In this document: positions 46,451-58,047 of the stretch, piece after piece
Layout of the letters: the number at the start of each line of letters is the position of its first letter
How positions within the stretch are numbered: the first letter of the stretch is position 1
Source: Coleophoma eucalyptorum
Taxonomy: Eukaryota > Ascomycota > Leotiomycetes > Helotiales > Dermateaceae
Assembly: GCA_026120035.1 (NCBI GenBank)
Contig: JALRME010000014.1
Location: forward strand, 930,001-994,000
Reading direction: 5' to 3'
DNA: 64,000 nucleotides
Notes under the pieces: generated by a model
The model's database searches: none
What the model saw: only the letters and a program-made list of their open reading frames with translations
What the model was told of the DNA's origin: nothing
Made by a program: the position numbers and the translations under genes

Positions 46451-46932
46451 AAGAAAAGTTAGGTAGGCAATGGTGCAAATGTTGCGCGGGATCGTAAAGT
46501 CAGCTATCGCTATTGTACTCATTTTACTACTGCTTTAATCGACCAATCTTAAATTAAGGGAGCAATTGCTGCCATAATACAAAGCATACTGTGAAGTAGC
46601 ACCAACATATATCCACGAAGACTACGGAAGGGAAGAGGGAGTGACATCGGAAGCGGGACAGAAGGTGGTCAATTTTCAATATAGTATCTTACTGTATATG
46701 AATTTCAGGATTACGCTAGTCTAGGAATTACCGCTGGGCCACTTCCTTTCTCTCCTTGCTTGCCATTAGATATTGCCTCTGAAACTCCTTTCAGCAATTG
46801 GACTACATGGTTCCAAGAGTTGAGGTCATATATCCAGATGCTCTACCAAATTGAAATCATCTTGCTCTCTTTCTCTCTATCCTCATTTTCTCTAATTGAT
46901 AACGTTACGTATCAAGCTGGTATTAGTTCATC

Positions 46933-48720
46933 ATGCTCATCGCTACTATTTTTATAGCTTTAAGCCTCTCAGCAGCATGTGCCTCTCCTCCACCCTACCA
47001 ACCTCGACCTTACTCTCCTCGACCTTACTTCCCTCAACCCTACCACTCTCAACCTCACCACCATTATCCACCCCACCATTATCCACCCCACCGTTGTGGC
47101 CCCAGCTTTGTAGTAGGGCAAATCGTCCAGACCAGCAGCGGGGCTATCACTGGCCATGCGGCAACAAATTACTCAGAGGTTTCTGAATACCTTGGAATTC
47201 CCTATGCACAACCTCCCGTCGGGGATCTTCGATTCGCGGCTCCTGTGAAATATGCAGGATCTTCATTGCTAAATGCCTCTGCTTTCGTGAGGTTACAATC
47301 TTCTCCTTTCTATTCATACTAGCTGACATGTCCTAGGGCTTTTCGTGCCCTGCACTTGCATCCCCAATTCCAGCCGAACTGATTACTCGAGTACCAGGTG
47401 CAAATATTACCGATATTGGCATCGAATTTTTCCAACCCCAAAACGTAGTACGTCGCGAAGATTGTTTATATTTGAATGTTTGGTCGAAACCTCAAACTGG
47501 TGAGCTGCAAAAGGCCGTAATGGTATATATTCATGGAGGAGGATTTTTTACCGGAAGTCCCACAACGTCCATTCTCAATGGTGCTGCTCTTGCAGACCGG
47601 GAAGATGTTATCATTGTGACTTTAAGGTAAGAAAATCCCAATTTTTTTTAATACACCTATTATTTAGAAATATATTGATTCTTACAAAAGTTATCGTTTG
47701 AGTATTCTAGGGTTTCCAGGAAATCCTAATACTCAAAATAATCTGGCCTTCTTAGACCAACGTCTTGCGATAGAATGGGTCCGAGATAATATTGCGAACT
47801 TTGGTGGTGATCCAGCAAGGATCACATTATTCGGACAATCAGCTGGTGCCTCATCGGCAGATTATCTAGCATACGCCTATGCATCGGATCCAATTGCTAG
47901 TGGAATAATACTAGAGTCAGGAACAGCCTTCAGCTATGGACTACCCTATACAGCAAATACATCAGCAGCCTCCTGGTATGCCGTCGCTACCACTGTTGGT
48001 TGTGGAAACGCTTCGACCAATTCTATAGCACTCCTAGCATGTATGCGAAACGTGGATATCGATACTCTTTTGGATAATGTTCCTAATAATGGCCCATACG
48101 CTTTTCTAAGTGCCTTCGCACCAACCATAGACAATACAATCGTCTTCTCTAATTATTCCCAAAAAACCCCTGCAAGTATTCCAGTTTTACTTGGAAGCAA
48201 CGATTATGAGGCAGGATACATCCGTACACTTCTCGCCCTAGTAAGCCTTACCTACTCAGACTCTGATTGGGATTATCTCAACCTCGCAAGCTATACCTGT
48301 CCGGCCGGAGTCCGTGCAAACGCTAGTCTAGTGGCTCATAATCCTACCTGGAGATATCGATACTACGGTGTATTTCCCAATACCAATATTAGCTCAGAAG
48401 GAAAAGCGTATCATAGTGCCGAACTGGAACTAGTATTCGGAACTACGCCTAGTATTCCAAGTTCAACAATAGAGGAAATAAAGTTTGAGGCCTATATCCA
48501 AGGAGCATGGGCTACGTTTGCAAAAGACCCTATCAACGGTTTAGCAACATATGAGGACAAGTGGCCTTTGTATAACCTGACTGAAAAGTCCCTTATCCGT
48601 CTTGGTTACAACAACCAAATTGGAACAAATCTTGATTTTCCAAGCCCCTATGATATAGCTTGCGTAGATATTAGTTTACCAGAGTTAGTATGTCGCTTTA
48701 ACCCTTCGCTGTGTTCTTGA
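46933..48720 (+). CDS. Secreted type-B carboxylesterase/lipase
   Basis: Exons 46933-47286, 47337-47626 and 47691-48720 give 557 residues. A signal peptide (MLIATIFIALSLSAACASP) is followed by a 35-residue low-complexity segment of Pro, Tyr and His (PPYQPRPYSPRPYFPQPY, HHHYPPHHYPPH), unusual for the family. The alpha/beta-hydrolase domain has EYLGIPYAQPPVGDLRF, EDCLYLNVW, the oxyanion loop VYIHGGGFFTG, the nucleophile LFGQSAGASS, the acid VLLGSNDYEAGYI and the His AYHSAELELVFG, so the catalytic triad is complete. It should be an extracellular serine hydrolase acting on esters or lipids. No defects are seen. It is flanked on both sides by repeats and relics. Confidence 0.92.
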
Positions 48721-48928
48721 TGTACAAGGAAAGCAAGTAGACGAAACAAGCGACCAGATTACTTTCTTCTTTTTCATTCAGACTGTACTTCGGCCGACTA
48801 CACTTTCTAACTGCTCAAGGACTTATCTTTAGCCAATGTAAGCCCTAGTGGCGTTGGCAAGAACTATAGATAACTCCCTCCTTCATCCTAACGTTCGTAT
48901 CCCTTGGTTGTTTGTAGAGTGGGTAGCT

Positions 48929-49055
48929 ATTGGAATATCGATACTATGATTATCACCTAATTATCACATGACCACTCGTTTGTAAACATATGATACTATA
49001 GGTGGTATTTATACCTCCTTTACATCATACTTACTTAAGAAGAATCACGACTTAT
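48929..49055 (+). repeat. LTR-like repeat, partial copy
   Basis: ATTGGAATATCGATACTA begins a segment sharing with copies A and B the words GTTTGTAAACATATG-like, GGTGGTATTTATA and CATACTTACTTAAGAAGAATCA. It is truncated or strongly mutated. Confidence 0.5.
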
Positions 49056-49566
49056 TATACTATACTAAATTGACCCCTTGATCTACTGATCCTATCGAAT
49101 ATTGATTCTGTTACGAACACATGATAGCTGACGCATTAGCGAAAAATAAGTCAGCTGATTCTCGGTAGTTTTACCGAGGTATCTATATCATCCAAATGTC
49201 GTCCAATTGATCTATTCCGCTGTTAGTTGGTTTGTTAGGTAACGAAGTGATCAATCAGCCCGTCGTTACTTGTACTTAGCTCGGCATCATCAGATTACTA
49301 GCTATTAGCTAGTAGTCTACTGATTTTATAGAACTATTAGCTAACTCGAACACAAACGTTAGCCAACTACAATATACTAATATCTATTCTATCTAATATA
49401 ACTATGAATCTTTCTTGTATGTTTAACCCTAACCCTCTTAAATTCATCTTCTAATAAGAAGTTATACTACTACTAATCTATATAGTTGTTAATATACCAA
49501 ATTTGCTTGGTGCTATCTAAGTTATAATCTATAATAAAATCGTGGTCGATTTCATTACTTTTGGCT
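49056..49566. other. AT-rich intergenic DNA
   Basis: No gene seen. A CCCTAACCCT word occurs near 49425-49434; this is too short to call a telomere repeat. Confidence 0.4.
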
Positions 49567-50000
49567 GTACGGTAGAATCAGCCGGTCGAGTGACCAGGGG
49601 TCGATTTTATTAAGTTGGAAATAGGTAACCCAACCGCTGTACAGCCCTAAGAACCCAGATTTGAGGTAAATGTCATGAACACGTGACAGCTGATGGCCTG
49701 AGGCTCGGCGAAGGAGGCTCGCACAGAGAACCATCAGTGGATACCACGTGACTAAGAGATACCACGTGATTAGATCAGTAGGATCAGTAAGTAATCCAAG
49801 TAAGCCAACTGATCCATGGAACACGAAGGACTATATAAAATAAAATAGTTTCCTTATTTTAGGAGCTTCGTGCTCAACTTAAATAACATCTTTTGACTAT
49901 TAGTAACGCGGTTCAAATACTTAACCAACCTACTACCTATGATACACCTATCTCTACAGCCAAACCCCCTAAGCACTAGCTTCTAACGAGATTAATACTT
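49567..50000 (+). repeat. LTR-like repeat region, copy 2
   Basis: It begins with the short repeat shared with 44774 and includes 49772-49870, which matches 18332-18431 in inverted orientation. TATA-like TATATAAAATAAAA near 49832 and the downstream GGAGCTTC block resemble an LTR promoter. The words CTTCTAACGAG and GTACTTCAA/ATACTTCGA recur downstream of both copies. Confidence 0.55.
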
Positions 50001-50059
50001 CGACCGTTACACTTTGAGGTACCGACTTATAGTAGTACTAATTATGTCTTCTAGGAAAA

Positions 50060-50380
50060 ATATTGCTAGTCCTATACCAAGCGTGGCCGGATAGACTGTT
50101 GTAACGACTAGGTATACCACGGATGCTAGCATAAACACAGGTGGAAACCTGCGTCTCGCCGGCCTCCTGATAAGCGCCCAACCCTCGGCGACTTAGGAAG
50201 GACTGTCCACATAGTCCCTGTAAGATTCCTAGTAGACCGATGGCGAAACCCCGTCGAATCCCTGGAAGGAAGCCTGAGGGGGAACGTGGAGGTCTTTTAT
50301 ATAGACTTCCCTTTAAAGTACCATCGAAGGGCCGGCGATTAGCTTGCACCTTCGATAGGGATAACTTGTCACCTAACCTA
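50060..50380. other. Locally GC-richer, unmutated-looking segment in a repeat region
   Basis: Base composition rises sharply compared with neighbours. The minus frame 50038-50349 and the plus frames are both open for about 90 codons, but no known domain is visible. It may be an internal part of the retroelement next to the LTR-like sequence. Confidence 0.3.
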
Positions 50381-50559
50381 CCTCTTCCTTTTTTACCTTA
50401 GTGATTGTGATAGGTTTACAATCATATTGATAAGGAAGACATCCTTAAAGCATATTATATTGTATATATAGACTATAAGTCCTATAAATATTGAGAGCAG
50501 TTTTTTAGCTACTAGAATAGTACCTTACGATCCTAAGAGAATACTCTCGCGATTACATA

Positions 50560-50985
50560 CTCAATTAAAGACTCTAACACTACCGCCACTTATAGCTGAA
50601 AAGGAAGGACTTTAGGTACTTGAAACACTTTATAATATTACTTAATTAGAGCTCCAAACAAAGGCAATCAAAGAGTACATTCAACGTCGTATAAATAGTC
50701 CACTAAGTCCAATAGATACTACCTTAACCCAACTAGTCAGAGGCTGTCAAGTGGCTACATATAATGCTGTACTTCTTACAAAAGAAAACAAGTATTTACG
50801 AGCTGAAATTGAAAGACAAAAGAGAAAGAGAGCTAAAAGAAGTCATATATAGCTGCTAATAGTATTCTTATAGTCCAAGAGGGTTTGGAACTATCGCAAG
50901 TAGCTAATAGAGAGCTAGAAGGTAGGGTAACGAACGAGGAAGAAACTAAGAAAAAGCGTACACCTAGGAAGTATAGTATATATGA
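50560..50985 (+). mobile_element. Pogo/Fot1-type DDE transposase C-terminal relic
   Basis: A frame reads INSPLSPIDTTLTQLVRGCQ followed by VATYNAVLLTKENKYLRAE and IERQKRKRAKRSH before a stop, then VQEGLEL. This polar, Lys/Arg-rich tail (QLVKGCQVAMHNAVLLA.ENK.LRAAN.RQKRKR) is the well-known end of fungal pogo-like transposases. Upstream the catalytic core is gone and stops are frequent. Confidence 0.7.
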
Positions 50986-51059
50986 AATCTAAGGAGCATA
51001 ATGCTCGTATATACCCTACTAAGTAGAGTTCCAAGATCCAAAATACGGACCTAGTTTGC

Positions 51060-51341
51060 CTTAGACCCTTGACCTTACATTGGGGCTCTTAACGCTCGCC
51101 CAATCAGACGCCCGGACCGGGCCGTGGACCAGCGCTTATACACAGCTTTTGCTGGCCCAGTTTCGCCCGTGTACTAGTATATATAGTATTTATATCCGAG
51201 CGCAAACACGGGAACACACAAGCCATACAACGATATCCCGAATACCTGCATATTCAGGTGATATCACGATACAACATTGTGTGCAAGTGGTATAGCGATG
51301 TTACCACGCGTGTAGGTGATAGATATATCGATATCCCAACA
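51060..51341 (-). repeat. LTR-like repeat, further copy (inverted)
   Basis: On the minus strand it begins TGTTGGGATATCGATATATC and continues with CACCTACACGCGTGGTA, AACATCGCTATACCACTTGC and GTTTGCGCTCGGATATAAAT, matching the 5' half of copy B. The other end is diverged. Confidence 0.6.
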
Positions 51342-52017
51342 CAAACCTTCGAAATAAACAACTATAGCTAGGAAATTAAAATATCGCAATAGTGACAACA
51401 CGCATAGAGATGATTTAAATGAACTTGCTTCTACTTTATTCGCACACCAAATATGCCATCGGAAGCTTTAAATTTGATGTCAATAGAATTCAATCCAAAT
51501 ATTATATGCATCTAATGACTGGAGCTGACCGGAAACGGAAAGTAGGTGATTAAGCGAAGTACGGGAAAACAGCGAAACTAGTGGCCTAGATGCATTTTTT
51601 CAGACTAGTATCGCCGGATGCAATAAGAGTATACATCTTTGTAAACACCTCTAAGGATAACAAGCATCGTAAGAAGGGCTATCAGACTTAAGATGTTGAT
51701 ACTTCTCTTTGTATTTATATATATGATAGAGGTGTTGTTGTGTAAATCTGAAGATAAAGGTCTAGGCGATAAGACAATGTCTTATGAATGTTACAATCAG
51801 TTTTCTTGCTAGATGGTGTAAGGTGCAAGATGTATTCGCATAAAGAGGCTAACTTCTACGTTTACTTCGTGGACCAGCTTAGTACCCCTGGATTGACCGC
51901 ATTCATCCGTAGGAGTGGAAGGCTTAGTTTGGAAGTTAAATGCTTTATACCTTCTCAAAGGTCATAAATAGATCACAGATTTCTTTTTTTTTTTGAAAAA
52001 TCAATCAGGCCTTCAAT
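51342..52017. other. Intergenic, no gene seen
   Basis: AT-rich, no supported gene. It contains the promoter region of the downstream rhodopsin-domain gene, including a T-rich tract at about 51982-51994. Confidence 0.4.
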
Positions 52018-53270
52018 ATGTCTAGTTTAGTTGTTGAAGCGTGGATAGAGTTTGGACTCGCCGGTGCGATAATATTGACTCGGCTTGCTGCACGATTGTA
52101 TATGGTAGGGATTCGCAACTTTAGAGGTGATGATTATCTAGCTATTGTAATTTTGGTAATGCTTTAGGACCAACATTCACCGAGCTTTTTTTGCTGACAG
52201 ACTCTAGGCTCTATATGCTGCCAATTGCGCGTTAACGACGGTTCGAAGTAAAATCTCCCTAGAAATCAATATAGCAGAGGATTTGCTGACAATGACCACA
52301 GCTAATATTGCTTTGCAATTGCCCTCGTTACAAGACAATCCAATTGAAGCTGCTGAAGACATTATATTGATTAGGAAGCTACTTTTTACAGACGTGCTTC
52401 TCTACAGTGGATTCATATGGACTGCAAAAGCAGCGCTACTATTCTACTATTCTAGTTTGACGTAAGTAATTCCTAGAAGATGCTCTATCTATAATATCTT
52501 AGAGGTGAATATAGATATCTGCATTGGCAACATCGAAAAATCGTTCGAGTCGCGATCATTATGTGCTCTATCACGTTTGTCCCTGTCGTCGCTGTAATTT
52601 TTGGAGGCTGCAAAACTTTTACCGACCACTGGGAGTCAACATCAACATCATATTGTAAGTGAATTTTCACGTTCCTAAAAGAAGATGATTTAACTAATCT
52701 ATTTCTTTAAAGCTTGCCAGACATCAATTACAATACCTCTTGTGATATTCTTTTGTCATCTAACGTATGATTTAAGTCATTTTCTCTATAAATATCCAAA
52801 GGCTTATATAATGATTAGGTCGGATTTATGCCTCTTAGCATTTCCAATTCCAGTTCTTATAACGCTGTTTAGCATACGTCTTCCTCTTAGTCGGTGAGTT
52901 AATAACGCCCAAACCTGCTTTAGGACATAACTCAAGTTCTGTGCCAGAAAACTCATAATCGGAGCAATGTCATGTACTGGACTCTTTACTATTGCTACGT
53001 CAATTATAGTTGTCATTAAATATACGACAACCCATGATCGGATTGGGCCAGCAAAGTGGACAAAGCGGGAATTAGTTAGTCTCAGTTATGCTTACGACTA
53101 TGAACTATGCTAATGAAAAGGAACAGTTTTTATGGGTCATTCTACTTAATATCCCATCTCTCCTGTCTATGTTCAAAAACAAGATTTTACCTAATTCAAC
53201 CTCTCAGGATGGAAGTAATATGCAACTACAAATAGAATTTTCAGGGCAGGATAGGAAAGCTACACCTTAA
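52018..53270 (+). CDS. PTH11-type rhodopsin-domain integral membrane protein, copy 1
   Basis: Six exons, 52018-52155, 52208-52461, 52503-52654, 52713-52893, 52948-53074 and 53127-53270, give 331 residues with all splice phases consistent. The sequence has the family pattern of seven TM helices: EFGLAGAIILTRLAARLYMV, NFRGDDYLAIVIL, LYSGFIWTAKAALLFYYSSL, HWQHRKIVRVAIIMCSITF, the loop GGCKTFTDHWEST (equivalent to the CxP...W..YP...C loop), DLCLLAFPIPVLITLFSI with RLPLSRKLIIGAM, and FLWVILLNIPSLLSMF. The tail is short and polar. Such proteins are plasma-membrane receptor-like proteins; some relatives act in host or surface sensing. No clear defect is seen, though many introns are short and the surroundings are decayed. 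Confidence 0.75.
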
Positions 53271-53750
53271 AGCCCTTCTATACCAGAGTCGACTTAGGTT
53301 GAATGCTACAGTTCTTGATTAGTCACATATAACCCTAAGCAGAAATTTGGCCTTAATCGGAATTGGTGAAATGAAGATGTAACCAACGCAGTTCGCCATC
53401 TTGAACCACAAGTTCAAACTTTGAAGAGACGCAAGACAGTGGGCTAAGTTGCACTTCGGAACGAAGAAAATTACGAAAAACTATATCGATATCACTTAAG
53501 TATATTCTATCTGCAATCTTTGTACCAAAGTTCTTCAGGAGAGTTCATCCGTAAGTCGGATTGGTTATATTGGTACCTAGGAAGAGACTATCAAGCTCAT
53601 AATTTCGGAAGCTTTCCAGCATTCTGCTTTTCTTTTATTTGGGATTATGGACAATGGACAATATATGGATCATGAAGGGGGTCAACAGTCTATATGGAGG
53701 CTATATGTAACAGCTACAGGCTTCGCCACCTGTTCATCTTGCTCAGGGAA
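53271..53750. other. Intergenic, no gene seen
   Basis: Non-coding by appearance. It may include a degraded C-terminal part of the permease relic that follows on the minus strand. Confidence 0.35.
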
Positions 53751-53822
53751 GTTCAAATCTTAGTGGGATATTGAATTTAGAAATGTACATGTCTTCTTTT
53801 TGAAATTACCTGGGTGAAATCC

Positions 53823-54440
53823 TTAGTTAGATGTCCCCGTGTAGTCGATGAACTCTTTGAAAACAAACGTGGCTGGCTGATGGATTGGAGCTTTGACTAA
53901 TAAAGCTACAATGAATGCTATCAATCCAAAATAGTTAATGGCAATTGTAAAGTAGAGAAACTGCCGTGTTATTGGACGGCCGATAGTGTTCATAAATAAC
54001 CATGATAGAAAAATGGCTGCGGTGAAGCCAAGAAGTTGTCCTAGTGTAGGTGAATATTGGATCTTGACCGCTACTGCCATCGAGATCATCTGAGCTAGGT
54101 CGTAGGCATACGATGTAACTGCTGCCACTAAGCCGATGAGGTTGAACCTATCTCTATCAGTTGAAGCTCGTTTTTATATCTTTTCGAACTTATCATGCTA
54201 TAATCCAAGAAGCAAAAGTAGAGTATTTGGACGGAGCCAAGAACGCTGCCTAAAAGTATAGACCCCTACTTGTTGGCAAGGGCGAGACAATCTCAGCTAT
54301 AACTAAAGCCTCGTAGAAAGTCAAGACTGGTATGACAATCCAGCTTATAACCATCGTAGCTGGAACTCCTATTGACAAACTATATCCAAAACAAAAGCCG
54401 TGGTAGTGCCAAGCACACCCTTCGTACTCAAAGATGTCAA
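53823..54440 (-). pseudogene. Decayed amino acid permease (APC superfamily)
   Basis: On the minus strand the N-terminal part (54430-54200) reads FCFGYSLSIGVPATMVISWI followed by PVLTFYEALVIAEIVSPLPT and SRGLYF. There a TAG replaces the Trp of the conserved GGLYYW motif, consistent with a G-to-A change. Sense continues AAFLAPSKYSTFASWI, then shifts frame into SYAYDLAQMISMAVAVKI and GRPITRQFLYFTIAINYFGL, ending QPATFVFKEFIDYTGTSN and TAA (from 53823). The C-terminal TM helices are missing. It was a fungal GABA/choline-type permease. Confidence 0.75.
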
Positions 54441-56164
54441 TGAAGTATTCTATCGGACTCTTTCAACTGGACGATTATAGAAACGTACGAGGAGGGAAAA
54501 TAAGATCCCAAAATTATAGAGAGGACCTAAATTCCGTAGCAGCTGCTACTTATACTCTAACTCCTCCAACATCTCCTCATAGAATTTCTGAAAGTAATTT
54601 TGATCCTATTCTACACATTAATTTTGTTCTGTAAGCTTCTTTCCTAGGAAAGAGTCCCTATCACTCAATAGATTGGATTCAAACAGAAAGGATACGAATG
54701 AAGAAAGCAAAGGAACGAAAAGAAAGAGCAGGATAAATTCGTGCGGAGTAAGTTCGAGGGGTGCAAAATCATAGGTAAGGTTCAAAACTAGTAGACTAGT
54801 TTGGAGTGATGGAGGTGGTATCTGTCTCCGATTCGCTTGTCGCCCGAAGCATAAAATGCTTTGGGATAGATCTTGCGTGCCAGCCGCATTCGATGAACCG
54901 AACTTGTAATAATCCACGGTCCATGGGCACAAGTGGTGGCTGCTCACGTCCAAAGGCTAAAAGAGAATCGACACAAGAGACCATCGGCATGCTCACAGAA
55001 TCATGAGAATTGGTGGTAGACTTATTTTTGGATGAGGGCCGTGGACCTATTTTCCTACCTACCCACGCTATATCGCATGTTTCATCCTACAAGTTTGTTA
55101 ACAGAATTGGGCTTCTTTAGAGTATTCGTATCTCATGTTACCAGTCCATACTACCAAATGGTCTATGTAACTTGAGAAGTGGAAATTGGCTGTAAGGTTG
55201 GGTAACATTCAACCTCGTCACAATACTCGAGAAGTACGGTTGAAATTCGATTAGTCATCAAAATGAGTTGTTAGTCGGCTTTATGGTCTGTTGTGAGCTA
55301 TCAGTGACTGCCAAGGTCGTCATTGAAATTTGCGTCTCGTATCGTGCACGATTGTAATAATAGTTCCAAGGCACAATAGCATCTATTTTGCGGGAAAGGA
55401 TTGCCAAAATTCGTGTTGCAACTATTGGTCGCATAAATATGATATCATGTAACAACATTCATCACTAAACCGCCTGCTCAGCTTTCAACAAATAGTTGGA
55501 CAGGCGAGAAACTACAATAAGCATCGTGGAATCTCCACAGTAAGATTGGAGGTGCCTCTCAAATTGAATGCAAGCTCAAATATATCATTTTTCTGGAGAG
55601 AGAGAGACCCAGCGAAATAACATGAAGTTCCGGGATCATAATCCGACATCGACAAAGATAAAGGGATCAAAATATGTAATATTTAGCATTCTGCGAGACA
55701 AAATAGGGACGAGGGACATATATGTCCACAGATCAATTAGCTTGTAATACTTTAAAGCCCTGAGAGGGGATGCCTCAAAATAATCGCTACAGTAAGAGTC
55801 CCGAAGCAAGAGTTTGTCCATTTGCACTGACATAAGTCCCTTCTGTACCCTCACTAGTGCCCTCAAAAATACAACGAACCCCAACTCGAGTATGATGGTG
55901 ATGTCTTTGACGATCAAAGTCGAGGAGATTTGTTTATAAGATTTAAATTCCGAAGCTTAGATTTATGTCAGGGCCTTGAAACCAAACTAAAATCATTCCT
56001 GTTTGTGTATGCACATTGCTTATGCCAAGCCCGCTACTGTATAAATTTATAGGTATCTCGATTTATGCCTTACGATTATACTTACTATTCTATTGCCTTA
56101 TGTACTTTACTATGTTATAGTGACTAAAACTTTATATATCCAGCATTTAACTATCAACTCCGAT
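54441..56164. other. Region without a supported gene
   Basis: Several 60-110 codon frames overlap on both strands (54434-54634, 54618-54953, 55258-55458, 55636-55917), but none shows a domain or consistent splice structure. Confidence 0.4.
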
Positions 56165-56500
56165 TTATGGGAATGCAAACATAGTCGACTGGTCTTGGAC
56201 CTTTAGTTGCAATAATAATGCAATAGTTGGAGGTCTGTAAATATAATCAAGAATATGAACAGTAATTCCCTCTGCTATGATAGACCAGTCTGTCTCTGTT
56301 GGAGTGTCTTTGAGCAGGACGCGGGCTACCAGATCGAGGGCATTTAGTTCAATAGCGCTACGAGCAACACCGATGATCTTCCCTGCCCCAAATTGACGTG
56401 CGAGCGAAATGGCAAGAGACCCCAATGCAGGGATTGCACCAATATTTAACACGGTGAAGTTTTCGGGGAGGTCGAAAGCTTGGGCTTTGATGCCCATCGA
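56165..56500 (-). pseudogene. Zinc-type alcohol dehydrogenase / quinone oxidoreductase fragment
   Basis: A 110-codon stretch reads DLPENFTVLNIGAIPALGSL followed by AISLARQFGAGKIIGVARSA, NALDLVARVLLKDTPTETDW, and ILDYIYRPPTIALLLQLK. This is the central cofactor-binding half of a medium-chain dehydrogenase; the glycine motif (normally GATSASGS-like) is altered to GAIPALGS. The N-terminal catalytic and C-terminal parts are absent. Confidence 0.65.
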
Positions 56501-58047
56501 GCTCCTGAAGTTGGGTTGATTATGCCGGCAATTTGGATAATAGATGTACCTTCAGGGACTGACGTAATGGCATAACAGGAATGATTGTTTTGTACCTCAG
56601 TTGCTGATTCAGTACTATTTATCTAGATAGTTGAATTCTTCGCCATCTAATAATTGTGCTGGGCTATCTTACCCTAAGCCCCTGCTGCCGGCCCCAAGGC
56701 GACAGAAATAGACGATGTATCGTCCAATACCAACACATGAAGACATCATCATGTAACTTTTAATTACTGAACGGTCAGCCAAGCAGATTAAGTGCATAAA
56801 CAACAAGGACCTGATTTTTTGGATGAAATTGAACATTTATAGGTACATCGCATTTCCCTGTTGCAACGTCTGATAAAGAAGGTTGCTCGCAATCTGCTCA
56901 CTTGAGGGCTTCAAACACCAACAGAGCGAAAGCTGAGCAACAAACTTAGACTATCAAAATGCGATGCTAATTAACACTGAGCGCATAGAGATATATCATA
57001 AATTTATTTGAATGTAGACACTTGTATCCAATCTCCCTTCTGGCAGTCACTATATGGACAAGATTCTTAAAATTAGCCCAGAGTACGACTGGCGAAGTTT
57101 CCTCTTGTTGTTGACAGCTGCTCAGGCATGTACAATAATCCATCGCTACCTTACTGTGTAGACTAAGAAACGAAAATGTTGGTAATATTTGTCGCGAATC
57201 AGTGGCAGAGAGACTACTCTTGCAAGCAATCCAGGGACAAGTATTTGGACTGACCATATTCGACTCATCAGTCTATATTATATAATTCATGGAAATTCTC
57301 TCCCGCTCGTGTCGGGCCTGGGAAGGTCAGCGTATTTATGTATGCACACTTAACTCTAACACTCTTCTCCAGGGCTTGACAGAAGCTTAACCTCTCAGCC
57401 ACATATCTAGTCAAGGTTAAAGTTACTACGCCAACACTCTACTGCTTCTTAAACGAGGTTAGAATGTAGCAATAGTAATCATGGTACCTTTTAAAGGGCA
57501 AATAAACTTGAATCTAGATTTTTCTGCTCGAAATCTTTATTTGGTTTAGCCAAGTGTGCTCGAGGCGAATGGAGACAAATCAGAGGACAACGGTGACAGC
57601 AAGATGTGAGAACCTTAACTGAAGCAGCCATAGCATTGTCTTAAAAGGGCGATTCATAACAGTGCTAGTTCCGGGATAAATTCCGTAGTGACCTCTATAG
57701 AGTTGCGATGTGGAGGGTCCATATCTGCATCCGATTGTGATCTTGGTGGTGCTACCGTTTGCGTTCGGTTCACGACAAATGCTGAAAAACTTTAAATCAT
57801 TTAGTATAAGAATGAAACAACCCACCTACAGGGACTGGGATTTTGCGATTATTATAGCTTTATTGAAATTATCACTTGACGCTCGGTATACGACGAGTGT
57901 GGGTTTCAAATGGATAGCCCTTACCCAATTGTAGATCCATATGACGGTCGAATTGTAATTCACTGTGGTTCTTCCTTTGGATTATGAACTTGGGATTGCT
58001 GACTCTCATCAAAGGGCCAAACAACATATCAGGTGGCCTTATTGGCT
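56501..58047. other. Intergenic; possible scrap of a rhodopsin-domain gene
   Basis: No complete gene. The plus frame at 57710-57934 (LHPIVILVVLPFAFGSRQML, PTYRDWDFAIIIALLKLS) resembles a hydrophobic first part of a rhodopsin-domain protein, but it has no continuation that I can join to the next gene. Confidence 0.35.

Noticed and set aside
49422..49436. Telomere-like CCCTAACCCT words (also near 42418, 45643, 60310)
   Set aside because: Only one or two repeats each; too short for an interstitial telomere array.
54434..54953. Frames on both strands near the permease relic
   Set aside because: Low-complexity hydrophobic and polar composition, no family resemblance, strands overlap.
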